Below are positions 49,279-59,198 of a DNA stretch of 64,000 nucleotides, one piece after another; the first letter of the stretch is position 1, and every line of letters begins with the position of its first letter. Source of the stretch: Arthrobacter sp. D5-1 (GTDB lineage Bacteria > Actinomycetota > Actinomycetes > Actinomycetales > Micrococcaceae). The stretch lies in assembly GCF_017357425.1 (NCBI RefSeq), contig NZ_CP014571.1, positions 2,604,001-2,668,000 of the forward strand, read 5' to 3'. Made by a program: the position numbers and the translations under genes. The notes beneath the pieces were generated by a model. That model was given only the letters and a program-made list of their open reading frames with translations, made no database searches and was not told the DNA's origin.

Positions 49279-51668
49279 CTGCGCCGCCTGTTACCCGTGG
49301 TGCGGTAGACATCAAAGACGCCATCAATGCGGCGTACGGCATTCAGGACGTGGTGCAGGTACTTGGGGTCGCCCATTTCAAAAGCGAACTTCGAGATGGC
49401 AACCCTGTCGCTAGAGGTGTGGACCGAGGCAGCGAGGATGTTCACGTGATTTTCGGACAGAATCCTCGTCACGTCGGACAACAGGGATTTACGGTCCAAC
49501 GCCTCCACCTGGATTTCCACCAGGAACACACTCGACTGCGTGGGAGCCCATTCCACTTCCACGATTCTGTCCGGTTGGTCCCTGAGCCCCGAAACGTTGG
49601 TGCAATCGGTCCGGTGGACGGAGACGCCCGAGCCACGGGTGACGAATCCCAGGATGGGGTCCGGCGGAACGGGTGTGCAACAACGGGCCAGTTTGACCCA
49701 GACGTCGCCCACACCGCGGACGATGACTCCGGAGTCCGAGAATTTGGACTTGGCAACCTGCGTCGGAATGCTGACTTCGTCGAGGTCTTCATCCGGAGTC
49801 TCGTGGCCGCCCAAGTGCTCGACGAGTTTTTCCATCACGGATTGGGCGGAGGTATGTCCATCGCCCACCCCTGCGTAGAGCCCGGAGATATCTACGTAGT
49901 GGAAGTCCTCGGCCACCGCAGACAAGGCGTCGTGCGTCATAAGGCGCTGCAAGGGCAGGTTCTGCTTCCGCATGGCCCGCGTCAGCATGTCCTTGCCGCG
50001 ATCGATTGCTTCTTCGCGGCGTTCCTTGGTGAACCACTGGCGGATCTTGTTGCGTGCACGTGCCGACTTGACGAAATGTTGCCAGTCCTGGCTGGGACCG
50101 GCCCCTTCGGCCTTGGACGTGAAGATCTCCACCCAGTCGCCATGGTTCAGCTCACTGTTGAGCGGGACCAGCTTGCCGTTGACGCGGGCGCCGATGGTCC
50201 TGTGGCCGACCTCCGTGTGGACGGCGTAGGCAAAATCGACGGGAGTCGATCCCGCGGGCAAGGCCATGACCTCACCCTTGGGGGTGAAGACGAAAACTTC
50301 GCGTGCATTAATCTCATAACGCAGGGAGTCCAGGAACTCGCCGGGGTCCGACGTCTCCTGCTGCCAGTCCACCAAGGACCTCAACCAGCCCATATCCCCA
50401 TCGCGGGGGCTGCCGGGGCCCTGCGCCGTGCGGTTTGGCTGGTCCTTGTATTTCCAGTGTGCTGCCACACCGTACTCGGCCCGGCGATGCATCTCATGGG
50501 TTCGGATTTGAATCTCCACAGGCTTGCCGCCCGGGCCGATCACCGTGGTGTGCAGCGACTGGTACATGTTGAACTTGGGCATGGCGATGTAGTCCTTGAA
50601 CCGCCCCGGAAGGGGATTCCATCGCGAATGCAGGGTACCCAGGGCTGCGTAACAGTCCCGGACCGAGTCCACCAGGACGCGCACGCCCATGAGGTCGTTG
50701 ATGTCGTCGAAGTCCTTATCCCGGACGATCATCTTCTGGTAAATGGAGTAGTAGTGCTTGGGACGCCCGGTGATGGTCGCCTTGATCCGGGCCGTGCGCA
50801 GATCATCAGCTATCTGGTTGCGGATGACACTGAGGCTCTTCTCGCGCTCCGGCGTGCGGTCCCCCACCATGCGCACGATTTCCTCGTACACCTTGGGATA
50901 CAGGGCAGCGAAGGACAGGTCTTCGAGCTCCCACTTGATGGTGTTCATGCCCAGTCGGTGAGCCAGGGGGGCAAAGATCTCCAGCGTTTCACGAGCCTTG
51001 CGGGAGGAAGACTCAGCGGAGACAAAGCGCCACGTACGGGCGTTGTGCAGGCGGTCGGCCAACTTGATCATCAAGACACGGATGTCCTTGGCCATGGCCA
51101 CAACCATCTTGCGGACGGTCTCTGATTGCGCGGCTTCGCCAAAGCTGACCTTGTCCAGCTTGGTCACGCCGTCCACCAGCATGGCAACCTCGGGACCAAA
51201 ATCCCTCGTCAGGTCAGCGAGTGTGTAGGGCGTGTCCTCCACGGTGTCGTGAAGCAACGCCGCTGCCAGGGTGGTTCCTGTCATTCCGAGTTCAGCCAGG
51301 ATGGTGGCCACGGCAACCGGATGGGTGATGTAGGGATCACCACTCTTGCGTTTCTGGCCCTGGTGGCTTCGCTCCGCAACGGCGAAGGCCCGCTGGATCA
51401 GGTCAAAGTCCTCTTTGGGGTTGTTGGCCCGCACTGTCCGCAGCAAAGGTTCGAGGATCGGAGAATACGGAGCCACGCCACGACCGGTCAGACGGGCCAA
51501 ACGGGAACGTGTACGCTCCCGACGGCCCGGGAAGGTTGGACGCGCGCCTGGGGTATCCACCGGAACAGCTCCCGCAGTCCGTCCAGCCATGCTTGTTGCT
51601 GGAACCGCCACAGCATTGTGGCCGTCTTCCCCGCCCGCCGGTGGTGCCGACGTCGCACGTTCTTCCAC
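49275..51668 (-). CDS. rel: Bifunctional (p)ppGpp synthetase/hydrolase Rel
   Basis: Stringent-response enzyme of about 797 residues. Domains in order: a low-complexity N terminus (1-65), the HD hydrolase domain with HDTVEDT (His140-Asp141), the synthetase domain with [19 protein letters not shown] (the RxKD-type motif of bifunctional enzymes) and [24 protein letters not shown], a TGS domain ([28 protein letters not shown]), a helical/zinc-finger region with [17 protein letters not shown], and a C-terminal ACT domain. GTG 51668 is favoured by GAGGGG about 7 bases upstream; a GTG at 51683 is an alternative. Confidence 0.96.
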   Translation of the reverse strand: MEERATSAPPAGGEDGHNAVAVPATSMAGRTAGAVPVDTPGARPTFPGRRERTRSRLARLTGRGVAPYSPILEPLLRTVRANNPKEDFDLIQRAFAVAERSHQGQKRKSGDPYITHPVAVATILAELGMTGTTLAAALLHDTVEDTPYTLADLTRDFGPEVAMLVDGVTKLDKVSFGEAAQSETVRKMVVAMAKDIRVLMIKLADRLHNARTWRFVSAESSSRKARETLEIFAPLAHRLGMNTIKWELEDLSFAALYPKVYEEIVRMVGDRTPEREKSLSVIRNQIADDLRTARIKATITGRPKHYYSIYQKMIVRDKDFDDINDLMGVRVLVDSVRDCYAALGTLHSRWNPLPGRFKDYIAMPKFNMYQSLHTTVIGPGGKPVEIQIRTHEMHRRAEYGVAAHWKYKDQPNRTAQGPGSPRDGDMGWLRSLVDWQQETSDPGEFLDSLRYEINAREVFVFTPKGEVMALPAGSTPVDFAYAVHTEVGHRTIGARVNGKLVPLNSELNHGDWVEIFTSKAEGAGPSQDWQHFVKSARARNKIRQWFTKERREEAIDRGKDMLTRAMRKQNLPLQRLMTHDALSAVAEDFHYVDISGLYAGVGDGHTSAQSVMEKLVEHLGGHETPDEDLDEVSIPTQVAKSKFSDSGVIVRGVGDVWVKLARCCTPVPPDPILGFVTRGSGVSVHRTDCTNVSGLRDQPDRIVEVEWAPTQSSVFLVEIQVEALDRKSLLSDVTRILSENHVNILAASVHTSSDRVAISKFAFEMGDPKYLHHVLNAVRRIDGVFDVYRTTGNRRRS

Positions 51669-51768
51669 AGAAGTACCCCTCACAACCGAATAATTCTCTA
51701 AGTCTATTCCCGTCAGTGAATGCTTCTGCAAATGGGCAGCACATGACGCACGGGACGGGCAAGTCAAA

Positions 51769-51802
51769 GAGCCGGTCCCCGCGTAACTGCGGGGACCGGC
51801 TC
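51769..51802 (-). terminator. Terminator after secF
   Basis: GAGCCGGTCCCCGC (51769-51782) pairs perfectly over 14 bp with GCGGGGACCGGCTC (51789-51802) around a 6-base loop. On the minus strand TTTGACTT follows. It ends the secD-secF transcript upstream of rel. Confidence 0.88.
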
Positions 51803-51830
51803 CTTGGTCAAACAGAGGAGTTGCCAGAGC

Positions 51831-52820
51831 CTAGACGGTGACCTCGGCCCGGCGGTGGGCTACCTTCTTGGCCTGCTTTACGAGTTCCGGTTCACCTTGG
51901 CGCAACCAGGCGTACAGGGGCGCCGCGATGAAGATGGTGGCTGCCGTACCGATGAGGATACCGACGAACAACGCCAGCGAGAGGTCACGCAGCGTGCCCG
52001 CACCCAGGAGACCGGCGCCGATGAAGAGGATCGCTGCCACCGGGAGCACGGCCACCATCATGGTGTTGATGGAGCGGACCAGGGTTTGGTTGACGGCCAG
52101 GTTGACCTCTTCGGCGAATGTACGGCGGGTGGAAGTCGAGATATCGGCCGTGTTCTCGCGGATCTTGTCGAAGACCACAACGGTGTCGTAGAGCGAGTAG
52201 CTCAGGACCGTCAAGAAGCCGATGATGGCCGACGGCGTCACCTCGAAGTCGCTCAAGGCGTAGACACCCGCTGTGGTGAACATTGTGACAAGCATGCCCA
52301 CGAGGGCCGACAACGACATCTTCCAGGTTCTGAAGTACAGCGCCATCAGGACAGCCGCCAAACCAACGAACACCACCAGGCCGATGAGTGCCTGCCTGGT
52401 GACATCCTGACCCCAGGTGGGACCCACAAAGTTGGACGTCACTTCATTCTCGGTAACGCCATAGGCGCTGGTAAGGCCGTCCTTGATGCGGTTGGTCTCA
52501 TCATCGGTGAGCTGGTCCGTTTGGATCCGCATGGTGTTGCCCGCGACGTTTGCCACGCGCGGGATGGCGCCGGGTACGACGTCGTGCACAGCCTTTTCGC
52601 CAAGGCTGGCGTCCGTGGTGCTCACGTTGGAGACGGTGAACTCCGAGCCGCCCCGGAACTCGATGCCAAGGTTGAAACCGCCCTTGGCCACCGGAATGAG
52701 GATGGACAGGGCCACCGCGACGGCCGCAATGATGAACCAGATCTTCTTCGAATTGACGAAGTTGTACGAGCGCTTGCCCGTGTACAGCTCATGGCCGAAG
52801 GTTGCGAAGCTCGTAGTCAT
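51831..52820 (-). CDS. secF: Protein translocase subunit SecF
   Basis: RND-type membrane protein of 329 residues that, with SecD, uses the proton gradient to assist Sec export. Six membrane spans and one periplasmic-side loop can be traced. Signatures are GIEFRGGSEFTV after the first span and GFLTVLSYSLYDTVVVFDKIRENT in the conserved fourth to fifth span region. The C terminus is basic (KQAKKVAHRRAEVTV). The ATG overlaps the secD stop by one base (TAATG). Confidence 0.96.
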   Translation of the reverse strand: MTTSFATFGHELYTGKRSYNFVNSKKIWFIIAAVAVALSILIPVAKGGFNLGIEFRGGSEFTVSNVSTTDASLGEKAVHDVVPGAIPRVANVAGNTMRIQTDQLTDDETNRIKDGLTSAYGVTENEVTSNFVGPTWGQDVTRQALIGLVVFVGLAAVLMALYFRTWKMSLSALVGMLVTMFTTAGVYALSDFEVTPSAIIGFLTVLSYSLYDTVVVFDKIRENTADISTSTRRTFAEEVNLAVNQTLVRSINTMMVAVLPVAAILFIGAGLLGAGTLRDLSLALFVGILIGTAATIFIAAPLYAWLRQGEPELVKQAKKVAHRRAEVTV

Positions 52821-54571
52821 TACTTCTCCTCCTTGGTTGCCTTGGATGAACCAGTCAACTGGCCCTTCTCGGCAAGGCGCCGTTCGGCGATGGTCATGCG
52901 ACGTTCAGCTTCAGCCACTGCGCCGGTGTTCCGCGCACGGACAGCCGGGGGCTTCTCGTCAGGTGTACGGAGCCGGCCCGCGCCACGGTACAAGGGAACT
53001 GCCCCAAGACGGTCCGGGGAAAGGCCCGAGAATCGGTGGCCTTCCCCGAAGAACTTGGTGCGCGCCAGAACCTGCAGCATGGGGTGGGTAAACATGAACA
53101 CGACCAAGAGGTCGGCGAGGGCTGTCAGGCCCAAAGTGAAGGCGAAGCCGCGCACGTTGCCGACAGCCACGAAGTAAAGCACCAGGGCAGCAAGGAGGTT
53201 GACCGCCTTGGAGGCAAGGACAGTTCGCTTGGCCCGCTTCCAGCCGTTTTCGACGGCGGATACAAGTCCGCGGCCTTCGCGCAGTTCATCGCGGATACGC
53301 TCGAAGTAGACGATGAACGAGTCAGCGGTCTGGCCGATGGCCACGATCAAGCCAGCCACGCCGGCGAGGGAGAGTCGATAGTTCTCGGTCCAGCCGAGGA
53401 TCGCGATGGCCAGATAGGTCAAGACGCCGGCCACCACCAAGGAAGCGATGGTGACAAGGCCCAGGGCCCGGTATTGGAAGAGGGAATAGACCACCACCAG
53501 CAGCAAGCCGATCATGCCGGCCAACAACCCGAGCCGGAGCTGGTCCCCACCCAGGGTGGCCGAAATCTGTTCCTGTGACTGGATCTCGAAGCTGATGGGC
53601 AGGGCACCGTAACGGAGCTGATCGGACAGCGCTTTGGCAGTAGCCTGCGTGAAGTCACCCGTGATCTGCGGGCGTCCGTCGGTGATCACTGCCAGGGAAC
53701 GCGGTGCGGAAATGACTTTGTCGTCCAGGACAATGGCGAACTGGGATTTGGGATCTTCAGTTCCCTGCGCCTGGGCCGCCACATAGTACTGGTTGAGCCG
53801 CTCGGTGACGGCCTTGAACTTCTCGGTGGCATCCCCGTTGAAGACGATGTTCACACCCCAGGAGTTGGTGACCGAACCCTGGGCGCCCTGCACCTGGGAG
53901 AAAGTGGAATCGCTGATGTCCTGGCCCCGGACTTCTACCGGTCCAAGGATGTACTTGAGGGCCGGAGTCTTGGCTGTGGCAGCTTCGCAGGTGACAAGGG
54001 GCTTGGCCGGATCGGAGCGTTCACGCCTTTCCGTCGAAGGATTGACGCAGTCAAGTGCTTCAAATTCCTTCTGGACTTCGGGGGTGATCCAATTGACATC
54101 ACTCGCATTGGCCGGCTCCGCCGTCGGCTTGTTCAGCTGGTCATCCGGTGTGCGTGATTCCACCGGGACGGCCGCGGGATCGCCGTAGGTGATGACAGGC
54201 CGGAAGTTCATGTCGGCCGAAGCCTGGATCAAGTCGCGGGTTTCCTTGGACGGTGTACCCGGGAGGCTGACCACAACATTGCGGCCGGACTGGGTGCTGA
54301 TCTCTGCTTCAGCAACACCCGAGCCATCAACCCGCTGACGGATGATGGCAACTGCCTGGTTGAGCTGCTCTTCGTTGATCTCGCTGGATCCGTCAACCCT
54401 GGGCGCCAGGATCATCTGGGTACCGCCCTCGAGGTCCAAGGCAAGCTTGGGTGCCCAGCTGGCATTCCCAGTCAAAACTCCGCCACCGAGGACGGCGGTG
54501 AGTACAACGAATATTGCTCCAAGCCAGGTCAGCACCCTGCGGGCTGAATTTTTGGGGCCGGTCCGTGCCAT
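52820..54571 (-). CDS. secD: Protein translocase subunit SecD
   Basis: Partner of SecF, 583 residues. The first membrane span (about 9-30) is followed by LALDLEGGTQMIL, the large P1 head domain (about 50-350), and five C-terminal spans with the conserved IGQTADSFIVYFERIRDELREGR. The C-terminal cytoplasmic tail of about 70 residues is long and charged. ATG 54571 is chosen because AGGAAG lies 7 bases upstream; the ORF is open 39 bases further up through a hairpin region. It follows yajC after 114 bases that contain a strong hairpin. Confidence 0.96.
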   Translation of the reverse strand: MARTGPKNSARRVLTWLGAIFVVLTAVLGGGVLTGNASWAPKLALDLEGGTQMILAPRVDGSSEINEEQLNQAVAIIRQRVDGSGVAEAEISTQSGRNVVVSLPGTPSKETRDLIQASADMNFRPVITYGDPAAVPVESRTPDDQLNKPTAEPANASDVNWITPEVQKEFEALDCVNPSTERRERSDPAKPLVTCEAATAKTPALKYILGPVEVRGQDISDSTFSQVQGAQGSVTNSWGVNIVFNGDATEKFKAVTERLNQYYVAAQAQGTEDPKSQFAIVLDDKVISAPRSLAVITDGRPQITGDFTQATAKALSDQLRYGALPISFEIQSQEQISATLGGDQLRLGLLAGMIGLLLVVVYSLFQYRALGLVTIASLVVAGVLTYLAIAILGWTENYRLSLAGVAGLIVAIGQTADSFIVYFERIRDELREGRGLVSAVENGWKRAKRTVLASKAVNLLAALVLYFVAVGNVRGFAFTLGLTALADLLVVFMFTHPMLQVLARTKFFGEGHRFSGLSPDRLGAVPLYRGAGRLRTPDEKPPAVRARNTGAVAEAERRMTIAERRLAEKGQLTGSSKATKEEK

Positions 54572-54597
54572 TATCGATCTTCCTGTTATCGCCGGAC

Positions 54598-54635
54598 AGC
54601 CGCCGGCCAACGCTTGTGAGCGTCTGCCGGCGGCT
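54598..54635 (-). promoter_or_regulatory. Strong stem-loop before secD
   Basis: AGCCGCCGGC (54598-54607) pairs with GCCGGCGGCT (54626-54635), and ACGCT (54610-54614) pairs with AGCGT (54619-54623) inside, separated by a 2x2 internal loop. It lies between yajC and secD, 8 bases upstream of the secD ribosome-binding site. It could be a processing site, a partial terminator or a control element of secD translation. Confidence 0.4.
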
Positions 54636-54685
54636 CTCAGCTGCCGTAGAAGTTGCCTTGCGCGGGGGTGCCGCGCCTGACGATC

Positions 54686-55114
54686 CTAGTTGTCCTTCTT
54701 GTCCTCTTTGTTGAGGCGCGCAATGGTTTCTTCGGGCGTCTCAACTGCGGCAGGAGCTTCAGCATCTGCGGTAGTCAGGGAAGAAGCGTCGTCCGGTACA
54801 ACCGGGGCTTCCTCAGCGGGCGCTTCGACTACCTTGGTGACGGCCTGGCGGTGAACCGTGGCCTCGTTACCCGGGGAAAGTTCGATGACAACCTTGTTCT
54901 CGGCTTCGTCGATGGAGACGATGCGGCCAAAGAGACCGAAGCTGGTCATGACGTCGACGCCCGGAGCGAACTTGGACTGCATTTCAGCCTGCTGCTGCTG
55001 GGTCTTCTTGTTGCGGCGGAACATCATGAAGACAAAGAGTCCAAGCATGACGAACAGCAATATGGTCATTGGATCCACAGGGAAGTTCCGTTCTGTACTT
55101 ACGTTTTGGTTCAC
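54686..55114 (-). CDS. yajC: Preprotein translocase subunit YajC
   Basis: Small accessory subunit of the SecDF complex, 142 residues. One membrane span (about residues 18-35, DPMTILLFVMLGLFVFMMF) is followed by the YajC signature FRRNKKTQQQQAEMQSKFAPGVDVMTSFGLFGRI and a small beta domain. A C-terminal tail of about 55 residues is acidic and Ala/Pro-rich. GTG 55114 is preferred because AGGGA lies 8 bases upstream; the ORF is open to 55180. First gene of yajC-secD-secF and 100 bases after ruvB. Confidence 0.92.
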   Translation of the reverse strand: MNQNVSTERNFPVDPMTILLFVMLGLFVFMMFRRNKKTQQQQAEMQSKFAPGVDVMTSFGLFGRIVSIDEAENKVVIELSPGNEATVHRQAVTKVVEAPAEEAPVVPDDASSLTTADAEAPAAVETPEETIARLNKEDKKDN

Positions 55115-55213
55115 GGCAACGTCCCTGGCAGATCCGCGGGCGGCTGCATGGATCAAGGACTCGAACGTGCCGAGCGTCATACCAGTCTAGAGGGAAAAGC
55201 TGAACACGGCGTG

Positions 55214-56290
55214 TTAACCGACGGTATCTACGCTTTCGGCGTGGTTTTCATCCTCGCCGAAGAGTGCCAGTGCTTCCTGGCCGAAGACTCCGGCCGGCAC
55301 GGCATAACCGAGGTGCGTCCACGCTGAAGCCATGGCGATACGGCCGCGCGGCGTGCGACCCAGCAGTCCTTCACGCACCAAAAACGGCTCGGCTACGGTC
55401 TCCACCGTTTCCGGCTCCTCGCCAACGGCAATCGCCAGGGTGGACAATCCCACAGGGCCGCCATTGAACTTGGTAATGAGGGCTTCCAGCACGGAGCGGT
55501 CCAGCCGGTCCAATCCCCTGGCATCCACTTCATACATGTCCAAGGCCGCTGAAGCAGACCGGGCGTCAATCTGGTCAATGCCGTGAACCAGGGCCCAGTC
55601 TCGAACCCTGCGAAGGAGACGGTTGGCGATTCGTGGAGTACCACGCGACCGGCCGGCGATCTCCGTAAACCCGGCCGAGTTCACTTTCAGGTCCAGCAGG
55701 CCTGCAGATCGGCGAAGGACAAGCTCCAGTTCAGCAACCGAGTAAAACTCGAGGTGACCTGTGAAACCGAAGCGATCACGCAACGGTCCCGGCAGGAGGC
55801 CGGCACGGGTGGTGGCTCCTACCAGCGTAAACGGGGGCAACTCCAGGGGAATGGCCGTAGCGCCGGCTCCCTTGCCCACCACAATGTCCACCCGGAAGTC
55901 TTCCATGGCCATATAGAGCATTTCCTCTGCCGGCCTGGACATCCGGTGGATTTCATCCAGGAACAGGACCTCTCCCTCGGACAGGGAGGAGAGGATGGCG
56001 GCGAGGTCTCCGGCATGCTGGATGGCAGGACCACTGCTGATACGCAAGGGCGCGTTCATTTCTGCCGCAATGATCATGGCCAGAGTTGTCTTGCCCAGGC
56101 CAGGTGGGCCGGACATCAAGACGTGGTCGGCACTGCGTCCGCGCATCTTTGAGGCCTCGAGGACGAGGGCCAGTTGCTTACGGACGCGATGCTGGCCGAC
56201 AAAATCATGCAGGTTCTTAGGACGGAGTGCGGCCTCGATGACCCGCTCTTCCGGTTCCTCTCCCCCGTTGACCAGTGACTGCTCAGCCAC
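55214..56290 (-). CDS. ruvB: Holliday junction branch migration helicase RuvB
   Basis: AAA+ motor of the RuvAB complex, 358 residues. Walker A is [12 protein letters not shown], Walker [10 protein letters not shown], sensor 1 [10 protein letters not shown], and the C-terminal winged-helix has [16 protein letters not shown]. The GTG start overlaps the ruvA stop by 8 bases. ruvC-ruvA-ruvB order with tight spacing indicates one transcript. Confidence 0.98.
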   Translation of the reverse strand: MAEQSLVNGGEEPEERVIEAALRPKNLHDFVGQHRVRKQLALVLEASKMRGRSADHVLMSGPPGLGKTTLAMIIAAEMNAPLRISSGPAIQHAGDLAAILSSLSEGEVLFLDEIHRMSRPAEEMLYMAMEDFRVDIVVGKGAGATAIPLELPPFTLVGATTRAGLLPGPLRDRFGFTGHLEFYSVAELELVLRRSAGLLDLKVNSAGFTEIAGRSRGTPRIANRLLRRVRDWALVHGIDQIDARSASAALDMYEVDARGLDRLDRSVLEALITKFNGGPVGLSTLAIAVGEEPETVETVAEPFLVREGLLGRTPRGRIAMASAWTHLGYAVPAGVFGQEALALFGEDENHAESVDTVG

Positions 56291-56930
56291 GGCTGCCTAC
56301 GCGGTTGCCGGCGCGTGCGCCGTCCTGGCCCAGCCACCGCAGTGTGGCGCGGAGGATCTGGGCCACGTTACCGGCCTCCACCAGTTCCGGAGAGTCGGCC
56401 ATGGCTTTGTCGATGCTGCCCGTAGCGTCCTTCTCGGACCACCCCAGGCTGGTCATGGCAGCGACTACCTGGGGCTTCCACTCGGCGTTGGTGGCAGTCT
56501 GGGCAGCAGTGGTTGCGGAGCCGGTGCCATGCGGAACCAGTTTGCCCGCGAGTTCCAGGACGATCCGGCCGGCCACCTTGGGCCCGATTCCGGGGACCTT
56601 GGTGAACGCCTTGCCATCGCCGGTGTGCGCTGCCACACGGATTGCTTCAGGCTCGTGCACGGCCAGGACGGCCAGTGCCAGCCTCGGCCCAACTCCGCTG
56701 ACGCTGAGCAAGACGTCGAAGACTTCACGTTCGTCATCATCCGCGAAACCGAACAACGTGAGGGAATCCTCACGGACGATCATGGACGTGAAGAGCTTGG
56801 CTTCGGTTCCAACTTTGAGGTGGCTCAGGGTTTGGGGGGTGGCGAAGACGCTCATACCCGCCCCGTTGAGGTCAATGACGGCGGTGGACAAACCCACGTG
56901 GGCTACGGTTCCACGGAGAAAACTGATCAA
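56283..56930 (-). CDS. ruvA: Holliday junction binding protein RuvA
   Basis: Tetrameric junction-binding subunit of RuvAB, 215 residues. It has the N-terminal OB domain ([13 protein letters not shown]), two helix-hairpin-helix motifs ([16 protein letters not shown] and [19 protein letters not shown]), a flexible linker of about 25 residues and a C-terminal three-helix domain that contacts RuvB ([15 protein letters not shown]). The start is TTG 56930 with a purine-rich stretch upstream. It follows ruvC by 79 bases. Confidence 0.97.
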   Translation of the reverse strand: MISFLRGTVAHVGLSTAVIDLNGAGMSVFATPQTLSHLKVGTEAKLFTSMIVREDSLTLFGFADDDEREVFDVLLSVSGVGPRLALAVLAVHEPEAIRVAAHTGDGKAFTKVPGIGPKVAGRIVLELAGKLVPHGTGSATTAAQTATNAEWKPQVVAAMTSLGWSEKDATGSIDKAMADSPELVEAGNVAQILRATLRWLGQDGARAGNRVGSRG

Positions 56931-57009
56931 GACCCGGCTCCTGAATGATTGTGGCCCAAGCGGACTATCCGAACATATCTACGAATACCCTAGCAAGGAC
57001 GGCGGGGAA

Positions 57010-57588
57010 TCACCGTGCGCGGCGCGCTTTGGCTTCCGCGTCGGCCCAGGCCTTCTGCGCCGGAGTCAGCGAACCGGCACTGGAGGATCCACCCGCTGCG
57101 CCCATACCGTTGCCTGCCCGCCATGCGTGGGTCAGGGCGAGGGCAAGGGCGTCCGCAGCATCGGCCGGCTTGGGTGGAGCGTCCAGGCGCAGGATCTTGG
57201 TCACGAGTTTGGTGACAGCATCTTTGTTGGCCGTGCCACTGCCGGTCACTGCCGCTTTGACCTCAGAGGGAGTGTGCAGGGCCACCGGGATACCACGGCG
57301 GGCGGCCGCAGCGATCACCACGCCTGACGCCTGGGCGACACCCATTACCGTACTGACGTTCAGCTGGGAGAAAACGCGTTCGACGGCGACGACGTCCGGC
57401 TCGTGCCGGTCCAGCCATTCATCGATCGCTTCGGCAATCACCAGCAGGCGCTTGTCCAAGGTCTGGTCGGCGGAGGTCCCCACCACTCCGACGGCCACCA
57501 TGGTAGCCCTGCGGTTCCGCTCAATATCGACGACGCCGATGCCGCAACGGGTAAGGCCCGGATCGACTCCCAATACGCGAAGAGTCAA
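57010..57588 (-). CDS. ruvC: Crossover junction endonuclease RuvC
   Basis: Holliday junction resolvase of 192 residues with an RNase H-like fold. Catalytic acids are visible in [10 protein letters not shown] (Asp9), [12 protein letters not shown] (Glu) and [16 protein letters not shown] (two Asp). The start is TTG 57588 with GAAGG 7 bases upstream. The C-terminal 30 residues are Ala/Gly/Ser-rich and extend past the conserved domain. It lies 44 bases after the YebC-family gene. Confidence 0.96.
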   Translation of the reverse strand: MTLRVLGVDPGLTRCGIGVVDIERNRRATMVAVGVVGTSADQTLDKRLLVIAEAIDEWLDRHEPDVVAVERVFSQLNVSTVMGVAQASGVVIAAAARRGIPVALHTPSEVKAAVTGSGTANKDAVTKLVTKILRLDAPPKPADAADALALALTHAWRAGNGMGAAGGSSSAGSLTPAQKAWADAEAKARRAR

Positions 57589-57632
57589 GTCCGGGCCTTC
57601 CTGGTTGAAATCAACATTGGTTGCTGCCCCGC

Positions 57633-58388
57633 CTAGTCGGCGTCGAGGGCAGCCTGCACTTCCTCGCTGAAGTCCGCATTGCTGTAGACGTTCTGGACGT
57701 CGTCCAGGTCTTCCAGTGCATCGACGAGCTTCATGAACTTCCTGGCACCATCGACATCGAGTTCCACCTGCATGGACGGAACGAATTCGGCCTCATCAGT
57801 TTCGTAGTCGATGCCGGCGTCTTTGAGAGCGTCGCGGATGGCCTGGAGGTCCGAGGGCTCGGAGTGGATTTCCCAGTTCTCGCCGCTGTCCTTCACTTCC
57901 TCAGCGCCAGCTTCCAGCACAGCCATCAGGATGTCGTCTTCGCTGAGGCCGTTCTTCGGCAGGACCACAACACCCTTGCGGGCAAAGAGGTAACTGACCG
58001 AACCGGGGTCGGCAATGGTGCCGCCGTTGCGCGAAATGGCAAGGCGGACTTCCGAAGCTGCCCGGTTCTTGTTGTCCGTCAGACATTCGATCAGCAGAGC
58101 AGAGCCCTGCGGACCGCGTGCTTCGTACATGATTTCCGTGTAGTCGACTACCTCACCAGTGAGGCCGGCACCACGCTTAATGGCGCGGTCAATGTTGTCG
58201 TTGGGTACCGAAGTCTTCTTTGCCTTGGTGACCGCCAATTCCAGGCCGGGGTTGCCGGCGAGGTCCGGACCTCCCATTCGGGCAGCAACTTCAATGTTCT
58301 TGATCAGTTTTGCGAACGACTTTGCACGCCTGCCATCAATAATGGCTTTCTTATGCTTGGTGGTCGCCCATTTGGAGTGGCCTGACAT
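57633..58388 (-). CDS. YebC/PmpR-family protein (TACO1-like)
   Basis: A 251-residue YebC-family protein. The N-terminal signature [35 protein letters not shown] and the later [24 protein letters not shown] are diagnostic. Members have been described as transcriptional regulators and more recently as translation factors that relieve stalling; the activity here is not decided by sequence. The ATG start has AGAGGAGAAGCGT upstream. Its position between pdxT and ruvC is conserved in Actinobacteria. Confidence 0.95.
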   Translation of the reverse strand: MSGHSKWATTKHKKAIIDGRRAKSFAKLIKNIEVAARMGGPDLAGNPGLELAVTKAKKTSVPNDNIDRAIKRGAGLTGEVVDYTEIMYEARGPQGSALLIECLTDNKNRAASEVRLAISRNGGTIADPGSVSYLFARKGVVVLPKNGLSEDDILMAVLEAGAEEVKDSGENWEIHSEPSDLQAIRDALKDAGIDYETDEAEFVPSMQVELDVDGARKFMKLVDALEDLDDVQNVYSNADFSEEVQAALDAD

Positions 58389-58391
58389 GCT

Positions 58392-59093
58392 TTACGCTTC
58401 TCCTCTGATCATTCGAATAAAGAGTTCATGCACGCGCTTCTCCCCAGTCACTTCCGGATGGAAAGAGGTGGCCAGCAGGTGGCCGGAGCGCACTGCAACA
58501 ATTCTAGCCACTCCGTGCAAAGCAGCTGTGTGGCTGGCGTGGTCGGGATCAACCTGCGCCAGGATTTCGACGTCCGGACCTACCCGTTCCACCCAGGGAC
58601 CGCGAATGAAGACAGCGTGAACGGGATCCACGCCGGACTCCCCGGCGCTGAAGTCCAGGCCCTTGAAATCGAGATCCGTTTCGAAGGATTCACGCTGGCG
58701 CCCAAAAGCGTTCCGGCGCACAGTGATGTCCAGGCCGCCGAAAGTCTGCTGGGGATTTCCGTTAAGGTCCTTGGCGGGATCGGCGATCTCATCGGCCAGC
58801 AGGATCATTCCGGCGCAGGAGCCGTACACGGGAAGCCCGTCTGCGATGCGCTTTTGAATCGGATCGCGCAGTTCGAAAATCCGTGACAGTTTGTCGATGG
58901 TGGTGGATTCGCCGCCGGGGATGATCAGGCCGTCAACATCGTCCAGCTCGGACGGACGGCGGATGCCCACGCCGGCGGCTCCAGCGGCCTCCACAGCGTG
59001 GATGTGCTCGCGGAAGTCGCCCTGGAGTGCCAGAACGCCGATCCTGAGTCCTGAACCCACGCGCGATGAAGCGTCGGAAAGGGGGTTGGTCAT
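58392..59093 (-). CDS. pdxT: Pyridoxal 5'-phosphate synthase glutaminase subunit PdxT
   Basis: Glutaminase that supplies ammonia to PdxS for vitamin B6 synthesis, 233 residues. The class I amidotransferase triad is visible: Cys in [10 protein letters not shown], and His and Glu in [10 protein letters not shown], with the oxyanion GGESTTI. ATG 59093 is chosen because family homology starts soon after; the ORF is open 48 bases further up. Its partner pdxS is not in the window, since the upstream neighbour is the divergent murT. The 3' end is 3 bases before the YebC start. Confidence 0.95.
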   Translation of the reverse strand: MTNPLSDASSRVGSGLRIGVLALQGDFREHIHAVEAAGAAGVGIRRPSELDDVDGLIIPGGESTTIDKLSRIFELRDPIQKRIADGLPVYGSCAGMILLADEIADPAKDLNGNPQQTFGGLDITVRRNAFGRQRESFETDLDFKGLDFSAGESGVDPVHAVFIRGPWVERVGPDVEILAQVDPDHASHTAALHGVARIVAVRSGHLLATSFHPEVTGEKRVHELFIRMIRGEA

Positions 59094-59182
59094 TGATCCA
59101 TCATAGTGCGCTGCGCCTGCCGCGGCGTCTTCTGCGACCACCGGGGAGTCCCGTCAGTCCGGGTTCCATGCCATGACTGGGA

Positions 59183-59198
59183 TATATTACAGAGCATG
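59183..59198 (+). promoter_or_regulatory. Possible leaderless promoter of murT
   Basis: TATATT at 59183-59188 lies 8 bases before the ATG of murT, which would place the transcript start at or next to the A of the start codon. No ribosome-binding site is seen before this ATG. Leaderless mRNAs are common in Actinobacteria. No good -35 box was found. Confidence 0.35.

Noticed and set aside
49350..51125. Plus-strand ORF of 591 codons opposite rel
   Set aside because: Composition mirrors rel in reverse and nothing in it resembles a protein family.
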